Source: an uncultured Bacteroidota bacterium (lineage in GTDB: Bacteria; Bacteroidota; Bacteroidia; Chitinophagales; Chitinophagaceae). From it: 47,621 nt of DNA. Where the stretch lies: positions 1 to 47,621 of the forward strand of contig CADEDV010000029.1 of NCBI GenBank assembly GCA_902826165.1, read 5' to 3'. Both the position numbers and the translations under genes were made by a program. This document shows positions 43,001-47,621 of this stretch, in pieces (positions within the stretch are counted from its first letter, which is position 1; each line of letters starts with the position of its first letter). The notes beneath the pieces are model-generated. The model was given only the letters and a program-made list of their open reading frames with translations. It ran no database searches and was not told the DNA's origin.

Positions 43001-43740
43001 GCATCCGTATGTCCTTTCAGGTCGGCCAGTAATGTTCCTTTATCGGCATCCCAGATCCTGGCAGTTTTATCAAAAGAAACCGTAACGATCTTTTTACCAT
43101 CGGGGCTGTATTGGGCAAACCACACAAAATCCTGGTGACCGGGAAGATTCAACAACAATGCTCCATTTTCAGCATCCCATATTTTGGCTGTTTTATCACC
43201 CGAAGCAGTCAAAATTTTTTTACCATCGGGGCTAAACTGGGCAGATAGTAAACCATCTGTATGGCCTTTGAGCCGGAATAATAATTTACCGGTCGCTGAT
43301 TCCCAGATAATGGCGGTACTGTCAAAAGAAGTTGTAACTAATTTTTCTCCCGAAGGATTGAAACTGGCGCTGGTAACAAAATCATGATGATCTTTCAGGT
43401 CAATCAAAAGTTTCCCCGAAACCGCATCCCAGATCTTAGCCGTGCTGTCGTTCGATGCTGTAACCACTTTTTTCCCATCGGCACTAAACTGTGCAGTTTT
43501 GACTTCTGCCCTGTGCTTTTTCAGGTCGGCCATCATGGAGCCGGTAAGTACATCCCATATTTTAACTGTCTTATCAGCGGAAACTGTAACGATCTTTTTT
43601 CCATCGGGGCTAAATTGTGAATAGTTCACCGCACCGGTATGCCCGATCGGCAATACCAGTTTTGGCTCCTGCCCGAAAACAGCAGTCCCGGCAGCCAGCG
43701 AGTACAAAAAAACAAAAGCGATTCGTTGGGTGATGAACAT
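40003..43740 (-). CDS. Exported WD40-repeat caspase-family protease
   Basis: A 1245-residue protein with start ATG 43740: it gives the signal peptide MFITQRIAFVFLYSLAAGTAVFG, while the longer frame runs into the divergent helicase gene. Residues about 32-665 contain 15 WD40 repeats of about 42 residues (GHTGAVNYSQFSPDGKKIVT and so on to KVWNAANGELLYTF), enough for two seven-blade propellers plus one blade or one larger assembly. Blade 13 is degenerate and blade 10 carries an insert (ACAADPEGGR). A linker with beta structure follows, then the caspase domain with H935 (FFAGHGVMSG) and C994 (FDACNSGQ). The last 150 residues are a mixed tail. WD40 plus caspase fusions occur in cyanobacteria and other bacteria, but export makes this version unusual. 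It is the first gene of a pair with the metacaspase-like protein. Confidence 0.93.
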   Translation of the reverse strand: MFITQRIAFVFLYSLAAGTAVFGQEPKLVLPIGHTGAVNYSQFSPDGKKIVTVSADKTVKIWDVLTGSMMADLKKHRAEVKTAQFSADGKKVVTASNDSTAKIWDAVSGKLLIDLKDHHDFVTSASFNPSGEKLVTTSFDSTAIIWESATGKLLFRLKGHTDGLLSAQFSPDGKKILTASGDKTAKIWDAENGALLLNLPGHQDFVWFAQYSPDGKKIVTVSFDKTARIWDADKGTLLADLKGHTDAVTSAQFSPDGTKLVTASGDKTARLWNTVTGSLLFTLKQHTGIVNAARFSPDGTRIVTASDDFTAVVWDVMTGNVITEFQHQFHINAATFSPDGTKIITSGADNSAIIWDVASGKILVDLLGHSSFVSLAQYSPDQKEIITASADGTVRIWDAGTGSLFNVLAAHDGMLLSAQYSPACAADPEGGRKFVTASIDSTARIWDNSNGKLLFILKHKNIVRFASFSPDARKVVTASADKSIKIWSALSGKLLSDIRGHKEAVLSAKFSPDGKKIISTSEDMTTRIWEVATGKQLFSGQGDFEDMYDASFSPDGKYVVTTSGFIDCVVFNVAAKTKLFYLEGHDDIIYTCVYSPDGKRIVTASKDNTAKIWDALTGKVLITLTGHEGEVTSAAFSPDGKKIVTSSSDNTCKVWNAANGELLYTFIGIDYDDYLVVDKYNRYDGSQAARGLLYFNCAGEVIELDQVKDQLWVPGLAERINKGEAIHAKTLAELNIFNLTPEVQDISTGKEEYRFSIKLRKGGLGDVLVFVNGIEAKHYKPAQLKKNGDAYELIISNAELHDYFIPGKENPVTIRAYTSDNVISSRGVIVTVDQTKETAVAPNLYAVMVGVSDYKGDELDLKYAAKDATDISAAVGNTAKKLLNTDGKEHVFMYNLTTDASRYQLPEKNSIKKLLEEIGKKATANDILLIFFAGHGVMSGQAEQKQFYFLTADASTLSSSGAVTDVGISTNELTDWINPQNIKAQKRILIFDACNSGQAIKDFVKMGNDEQQFIAARDDDKSQQVKAIDKLNEKAGLFILSASASNQSAYEMGRYSQGLLTYSLLKAIKEQPDILENGRFLDISRWFNAAEKTVTEISKESGARQEPQMVTNTNFNIGIVDADVLSKIVLPQEKPVFTASNFQNNDEAAGGDDLDFNRLLNRQLKETASVAAGSRLVYMMETNTPDACTISGRYFVKGEAILIKVNIRKNREVKHHFEISGTTEELAELAAAIVSKAADWAAGNK

Positions 43741-43848
43741 AAAAACTTTCAGAAAAGTTATAATTAATAATTGATTTTTCCTGCCCCGCCGGAGGCCAGC
43801 AGAAGATACACTTTTTTTAATACCGCTTTCCTCCCTATCTTCCGGGCT

Positions 43849-45672
43849 ATGCACCCTCATGTCCAACTGCTGGTAAAATGTATTGACCTGGAAGAAAAGG
43901 AACAGGCCAATCGTTATAAACTGGACCAGGCTCATACGTTGAAACAACTCAAGGCGGAAGGGCTGGCACTGCATCCTATTATAGTTACAAGACGAAGTTT
44001 TGGTTATGCCGACTACCCGGAGATCAGTTTCAAACTCAGTTTTCCTCCGGAAACCAACCTCTTCAGGGATGGTGCCGCCATTGAATGTTTTATTACTGGT
44101 GAAGAACCGGTAAAAGCTGTATTGATCAGCCTCGACGGTAAGAATGGAGAGTTCCGTTTGTTTGCTCCTGATTTCCCGGATTGGATCGAAGATGATGGCG
44201 TGGGTATCAAACTGGCCCCGGATACCCGGACAACCAGCATCATGAAAAAAGTATTGAATGAACTGGAGAATAATAAACCATTATTCAAACTATTTGAGCA
44301 ACTGCATGGGAATGCCATTACCGCAAAGACATTATCCGGAGTTAATACTACCAGCTTCCGCAACCATGAGTTGAATAACAGCCAGCAACAGGCCGTTACG
44401 GCGATTATGCAAAACGAACAAATAACGATTGTGCATGGCCCGCCGGGCACGGGTAAAACAACCACACTGGTAGAAGCCATTGTTCAACTTGTTAAAGCAG
44501 GTGAAAAAATCCTGGTATCTGCCCCGAGTAATACAGCAGTAGATAATATTGCAAAAGGTTTGATCGGGCAGGGAATTAAATTACTGCGGGTGGGCAATAC
44601 CAGTAAAGTGGACGAAACGATTTTTGCCCACACCCCGGAAGGAAAGCTGAATAATAGCAAACAGCTAAAGGAGATCAAACAATTAAAAATAAGAGCAGAG
44701 GAATTCCGGAAAATGGCCCTGAAATACAAACGCAGTTTTGGAAAGGCTGAACGGGAGCAACGTAATCTTCTTTTTAAAGAAGTAAAAAACATCAGGACTG
44801 AGATCAAAAAACTACAGGCATACAATGAAGAAAAATTATTTGAAGATGCACAGGTGATCGCTGGTACACCCATTGGCCTGTATGATGCCGGTGTTGATCA
44901 CCTCCATTTTGCCACACTGGTGATTGATGAAGCAGGACAATGTATTGAACCCCTCGCCTGGTGCATCTTTCCTTTAGCCGATAAAATGGTACTGGCTGGT
45001 GACCACTGGCAGCTCCCGCCAACGGTATTAAGTAATGAAGCTGCGAAACTCGGCTTTAACCGTTCCATCCTGGAAACAGCCATTACAACAGTCAATACGG
45101 TTCATTTGTTGAATGTGCAATACCGGATGAGGCAAACTATTGCCGGTTTCAGTAGTGCGTATTTCTACAAAGGATTATTACAAACGGCTGCACATCTCGC
45201 TGATACAGGTGCCCATCTTACATTCATTGATACAGCCGGTTCTGGTTATAATGAAAAGCATGGCCCTGATGGAACCAGTTTACAAAATGAAGGCGAACTG
45301 AACATTGTAAGACAGTTGATGGAAACTGCTGTGTTGAACACGGGACAAACCGCCTTCATTTCCCCCTATTCAGGGCAGGTGGCCGCCGCAAAGGAACAAC
45401 TGCCAAAGGGAATGCGGATCAGTACCATCGACAGTTTCCAGGGACAGGAAAAAGAGAATATCATTCTTTCGCTGGTGCGCAGTAATGATGATGGCGATAT
45501 TGGTTTCCTGAAAGATTACCGCCGGATGAATGTGGCCATCACAAGGGCAAAAGAGCAACTGGTTGTCATTGGCGACAGTGCTACAATTGGGGCTGATGCA
45601 TTTTATAATGCTTTCCTGATCTACGTGGAGCAACATGGCAGCTACAGAACGGTATGGGAATTTGAACTTTAA
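43849..45672 (+). CDS. Superfamily 1 helicase, UPF1/IGHMBP2-like
   Basis: A 607-residue helicase; the start at ATG 43849 (MHPHVQLLVKCIDLEEKEQANRYK) is preferred, because upstream codons overlap the divergent caspase promoter region. SF1B motifs are in order: Walker A GPPGTGKTTTL (residues 197-204), SAPSNTAVDNIAKGL (motif Ia), LVIDEAGQCIEPLA (motif II), LAGDHWQLPPTV (motif III), QYRMRQ, DSFQGQEKENIILSLVRSN (motif V) and NVAITRAKEQLVVIGD (motif VI). This matches the IGHMBP2/SMUBP-2-like group of DNA/RNA helicases with an N-terminal OB/stalk-like region. It is cytoplasmic. Divergent position to the exported caspases with 108 nt between them does not by itself indicate a joint role. A terminator for the next minus-strand gene follows. 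Confidence 0.9.
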   Translation: MHPHVQLLVKCIDLEEKEQANRYKLDQAHTLKQLKAEGLALHPIIVTRRSFGYADYPEISFKLSFPPETNLFRDGAAIECFITGEEPVKAVLISLDGKNGEFRLFAPDFPDWIEDDGVGIKLAPDTRTTSIMKKVLNELENNKPLFKLFEQLHGNAITAKTLSGVNTTSFRNHELNNSQQQAVTAIMQNEQITIVHGPPGTGKTTTLVEAIVQLVKAGEKILVSAPSNTAVDNIAKGLIGQGIKLLRVGNTSKVDETIFAHTPEGKLNNSKQLKEIKQLKIRAEEFRKMALKYKRSFGKAEREQRNLLFKEVKNIRTEIKKLQAYNEEKLFEDAQVIAGTPIGLYDAGVDHLHFATLVIDEAGQCIEPLAWCIFPLADKMVLAGDHWQLPPTVLSNEAAKLGFNRSILETAITTVNTVHLLNVQYRMRQTIAGFSSAYFYKGLLQTAAHLADTGAHLTFIDTAGSGYNEKHGPDGTSLQNEGELNIVRQLMETAVLNTGQTAFISPYSGQVAAAKEQLPKGMRISTIDSFQGQEKENIILSLVRSNDDGDIGFLKDYRRMNVAITRAKEQLVVIGDSATIGADAFYNAFLIYVEQHGSYRTVWEFEL

Positions 45673-45702
45673 CCGTTTGCCGGTTCATCGCAAAATAGTA
45701 AA

Positions 45703-45728
45703 GCCCTGCACAAGTCAATGCACAGGGC
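45703..45728 (-). terminator. Terminator of the small lipoprotein gene
   Basis: GCCCTG (45703-45708) pairs with CAGGGC (45723-45728). On the minus strand the stem is followed by TTTACTATTTTG. It lies 28 nt beyond the stop at 45756. Confidence 0.6.
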
Positions 45729-45755
45729 CTTAATCTCAGGATAAGGTCGTTGCTA

Positions 45756-45974
45756 CTATTGTTTTTTAACTGTTACATCCACTTTCTTCGCTTCTACTTT
45801 TACTCCATTCTTATCTACGGTAATCGTGGTGGATTTTGCCGGCGGATCTTTTACGATAATAGTGGGTGCGGCCGGCACGACGATGATTTCTTTCTTAACC
45901 TCTGCCGGTTTGTCCGAGCAGGATATAGTTATAACCAATGCAATCAGTGCCAGGAAACTTACTATTTTTTTCAT
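45756..45974 (-). CDS. Small lipoprotein (72 aa)
   Basis: A 72-residue protein with a standard lipoprotein signal: MKKIVSFLALIALVITISC, lipid-bearing Cys at residue 19, then SDKPAEVKKE. The mature 50 residues are Val/Lys/Pro-rich (IVVPAAPTIIVKDPPAKST, TITVDKNGVKVEAKKVDV), a repeat-like pattern of charged and Val residues with no domain that I recognise. It is located at the inner or outer membrane. It starts 20 nt after the stop of the outer-membrane barrel gene, so both are probably one transcript. Confidence 0.8.
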   Translation of the reverse strand: MKKIVSFLALIALVITISCSDKPAEVKKEIIVVPAAPTIIVKDPPAKSTTITVDKNGVKVEAKKVDVTVKKQ

Positions 45975-45994
45975 GTTAACTATTTTAAATGGTA

Positions 45995-46579
45995 TTAATT
46001 TCTATGTTTCAGCAGGTAAAAAAAGCCCAGTTGAAAACCCCTGTTGGTCGAGTTGATATTACTATTCTCGTTAATAGTACTCAACCCCAGGTTATATCTT
46101 GCATCCACACCAAAGCCTGTGGCCGGGTTTACATAACCTGCACCAAAACCTACTCCAAAATCGACTGTTTTCATATTATTTTTTATATCAACTGAAACAT
46201 TCCCGGTTTCAGATTTTGCGTGAACAAGAAAACCCAGTTGCGGTCCAGCCTGTAACCTGAATCCATTATCAAACATGTACTGGAACATGAAAGGCACATT
46301 CAGGTAATCAAGTTTGATTTTAGTTTCAGTTCCTGAAACCGTGTATTTGGCTCCCTGTGTTGAATAGACTAACTCCGGCTGCAATGCAAATGATTTATTG
46401 ATATGAATATGGCCGATCAGACCCAGGTTAAAACCGGCTTTCGTGTCATACTCCACCCCGTTATCATTATGAATGTTATAAAGGTTTAATCCCCCTTTAA
46501 ATCCAAGATTTACATGTTGTGCCTGTGCTGTAACAGCAGTCATTGTCATAATAAGAACCAGGCCCGTTAAAAATTTCAT
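45995..46579 (-). CDS. Outer-membrane beta-barrel protein (porin-like)
   Basis: A 194-residue protein with a signal peptide (MKFLTGLVLIMTMTAVTAQAQ). The mature part is a set of alternating hydrophobic strands with the opening HVNLGFKGGLNLYNIHNDNG and strands such as FALQPELVYSTQGAKY and FRLQAGPQLGFLVHAKSE, ending GFQLGFFYLLKHRN. This is the pattern of the outer membrane protein beta-barrel domain (PF13568-like) common in Bacteroidota. It is probably a small transport-independent barrel of unknown function. Upstream lies a 350-nt region with two hairpins. Confidence 0.87.
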   Translation of the reverse strand: MKFLTGLVLIMTMTAVTAQAQHVNLGFKGGLNLYNIHNDNGVEYDTKAGFNLGLIGHIHINKSFALQPELVYSTQGAKYTVSGTETKIKLDYLNVPFMFQYMFDNGFRLQAGPQLGFLVHAKSETGNVSVDIKNNMKTVDFGVGFGAGYVNPATGFGVDARYNLGLSTINENSNINSTNRGFQLGFFYLLKHRN

Positions 46580-46929
46580 ATGTAGTTATTGTTGTTTAAA
46601 TGAGCGAATTGTCTCTCAGAGGGGCATTCTGGTCAGTCTGTACTGACCGGCGGAAAAGAATACCCCTGCAAAAACAGGGGTATTTACCAAAACCAACTGC
46701 TATGAGAAACCGATACTGATAGTAGAATTGTGATACAAAGATGAGGCTTTGACCTGCAATCATTGTTACACGTTCATTCAAATACATTACATCATTCCCA
46801 TGTTTCCATTTGAACACCCATTTGGCCACGTACCTCTCCACGGCTGTGAATAATATAACATTTAGCAAAATACCTGTAACAAATAATGTAAGGAATCAAC
46901 CCATCTTTATTACTAATAAACTATTTTAT
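46580..46929. other. Intergenic divergent region of 350 nt
   Basis: No convincing gene is seen. It contains two perfect hairpins at 46631-46648 and 46660-46683. The rest shows no TAnnTTTG at a clear position. The 90-codon minus-strand frame in it is not supported. Confidence 0.6.
46631..46683. repeat. Two tandem hairpins
   Basis: GGTCAGT/ACTGACC (46631-46648, 4-nt loop) and ATACCCCTG/CAGGGGTAT (46660-46683, 6-nt loop). The second is followed by TTTACC on the plus strand and preceded by AAAAGA, so it could end a transcript on either strand. They could also belong to a small RNA or to the leader of the barrel gene. Confidence 0.55.
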
Positions 46930-47115
46930 ATGTCATTATTTACAATTTTAGTAGTACTCGTTGTTACAGGTGTTATCCTCTGGCTGATTAATTCATACAT
47001 CCCCATGGACAGTAAGATCAAAAGTATACTGAACGTGGTTGTTGTGATTGTTCTTATTATCTGGTTGCTGAAAGCTTTTGGTATTTTAAATTCTATAAAA
47101 AGTATCCAGGTATAA
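46930..47115 (+). CDS. Thivi_2564-like small membrane protein
   Basis: Start ATG 46930 gives a 61-residue protein: MSLFTILVVLVVTGVILWLI, then NSYIPMDSKIKSILNVVVVI, then WLLKAFGIL. Two hydrophobic helices flank the conserved NxYIPMDxKIK turn, which I recall as the signature of the Thivi_2564 family of small inner-membrane proteins; their function is unknown. The upstream 40 codons of the open frame show no membrane pattern and are left out. Its stop is 3 nt before the next ATG, so the two genes form an operon. Confidence 0.8.
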   Translation: MSLFTILVVLVVTGVILWLINSYIPMDSKIKSILNVVVVIVLIIWLLKAFGILNSIKSIQV

Positions 47116-47118
47116 TTT

Positions 47119-47621
47119 ATGGAAGCCGAAAAAACATACAGTAACTACCGCGTTGTTCATGCAGAGATACAAGCAGTTAGTTCTAAAACGAGATGGTCTG
47201 TAAAGCGGATTATAAAAACAGGCCCCGTACTTGACCTCATGATTGCAGCGGTTGTAATCGTTGTCAGCTATAACGGCTTCTCTGCCAGTGAAAATTCCAA
47301 AATTGCCAAACAGGATGGCCCAGCAGTTATTACTGCATCTGCTATGACCTTTAAGGCGGATTGGCGGAAACTTTGGGCAGACCAGGCATTCCTGACCCGG
47401 AATCTTATATTCTGTATCGTGGACAGACTTCCCGGAACGGATCATACCATCAACCGGTTGCTTCAGAACCAGGCGGCCATTGGAAATGCGATTAAACCAT
47501 TTTATGGAGAGGAAACGGGCAATAAACTGGCTGAATTATTAAAAGTCCATATCAGCCTGACAATGGGAATCATAAAGAGGACTGCCGCAGGAAATACTGC
47601 AACCCTTGAGAAATTGAAAAG
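47119..47621 (+). CDS. Hypothetical protein, 3' end outside window
   Basis: ATG 47119 opens a frame of 167 codons that runs off the window without a stop. The N-terminus is charged (MEAEKTYSNYRVVHAEIQAV), then a hydrophobic segment (LDLMIAAVVIVVSY) could be a membrane helix near residues 39-51. The rest resembles a globular helical domain: DWRKLWADQAFLTRNLIFCI, GTDHTINRLLQNQAAIGNAI and KPFYGEETGNKLAELLK. The W-x-x-H/Q-x-x-x-TR pattern with N-Q-x-x-I-G-N-x-I is reminiscent of Bacteroidota/Firmicutes hypothetical proteins I have no name for. It follows the Thivi_2564-like gene by 3 nt, so they are cotranscribed. Confidence 0.7.
   Translation, partial: MEAEKTYSNYRVVHAEIQAVSSKTRWSVKRIIKTGPVLDLMIAAVVIVVSYNGFSASENSKIAKQDGPAVITASAMTFKADWRKLWADQAFLTRNLIFCIVDRLPGTDHTINRLLQNQAAIGNAIKPFYGEETGNKLAELLKVHISLTMGIIKRTAAGNTATLEKLK

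Noticed and set aside
43741-43974. 78-codon N-terminal extension of the WD40-caspase frame
   Set aside because: It overlaps the start of the divergent helicase, and a standard signal peptide begins at ATG 43740.
36663-45672. Reading the caspases plus helicase as a classical intracellular defence island
   Set aside because: All three caspases carry export signals, and no CRISPR, gasdermin, CARF, nuclease or TIR gene is nearby. The helicase is divergent and could be a housekeeping SF1B enzyme.
46596-46868. 90-codon minus-strand frame in the region upstream of the barrel gene
   Set aside because: It covers the two perfect hairpins, has unnatural composition (Cys/Phe/Tyr-rich pieces) and no recognisable domain.
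1-47621. Search for tRNA, rRNA, CRISPR repeats, transposase, integrase and phage genes
   Set aside because: None was recognised by reading; a covariance-model scan (tRNAscan, Infernal) would settle it.

Overview
The window looks like chromosomal DNA of a Bacteroidota bacterium, most probably in or near the Chitinophagaceae. Reasons: a secreted beta-helix protein ends in a type A sorting domain for the type IX secretion system; several genes have the Bacteroidota -7 promoter element TAnnTTTG close in front of the start codon; start codons generally lack a Shine-Dalgarno sequence; and OmpA/PD40, FadL-type and porin-like envelope proteins plus SPII lipoproteins of the usual kind are frequent. 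No rRNA, tRNA, CRISPR array, insertion sequence or phage gene was recognised.

Layout. 1-1.1 kb is visibly AT-richer and holds a 5'-truncated unknown gene and a small unknown gene. 1.2-5 kb (minus strand) carries hutI (histidine degradation), a proton antiporter, a possible 45-codon gene directly after the antiporter stop, and a lipoprotein. 5.1-6.1 kb is a GAPDH-family gene that looks more like Epd than glycolytic Gap. 6.1-8.6 kb is a minus-strand pair: an exported double retropepsin and an exported protein with four glycogen-binding-like CBM48/E-set modules. 8.7-15.9 kb has a TPR membrane protein with a clear promoter, a metallophosphoesterase, a VOC-DUF1801-GNAT operon, a DUF2231-like membrane protein, a single-module CBM48 protein and an OmpA/PD40 protein. 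15.9-18.9 kb is the large T9SS cargo. 19-23.8 kb holds a class III nucleotide cyclase with TolB-like and TPR regions, an orphan ABC ATPase behind it, a fused esterase and a GNAT.

24-32.8 kb contains a FadL-like porin, a secreted fusion of a class-C beta-lactamase-like serine hydrolase with an N-acyl-D-amino-acid deacylase, a U32/TrhP-type protein translationally overlapped with a ferredoxin, a 2OG-Fe(II) oxygenase, a lipoprotein and an alpha/beta hydrolase with a structured leader. 32.9-36.4 kb is a three-gene acyl-CoA carboxylase operon (carrier, biotin carboxylase, carboxyltransferase).

36.6-43.7 kb is the most unusual part: three caspase-fold (C14) protease genes side by side, all with export signals. 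One is a 1245-residue protein with 15 WD40 repeats in front of the caspase domain, and it is followed 21 nt later by a metacaspase-like protein with a DUF4384-like tail. The third faces them on the other strand. Each keeps a His/Cys pair. A UPF1/IGHMBP2-like superfamily 1 helicase is divergent from the WD40-caspase. 45.7-47.6 kb ends with a small lipoprotein, a beta-barrel protein, a small Thivi_2564-like membrane protein and a gene cut by the window edge.

The caspase trio is the best candidate for an undescribed system. Export to the periplasm and the lack of known immune partners make it look more like an envelope proteolytic module than a classical intracellular defence locus; this is inference.
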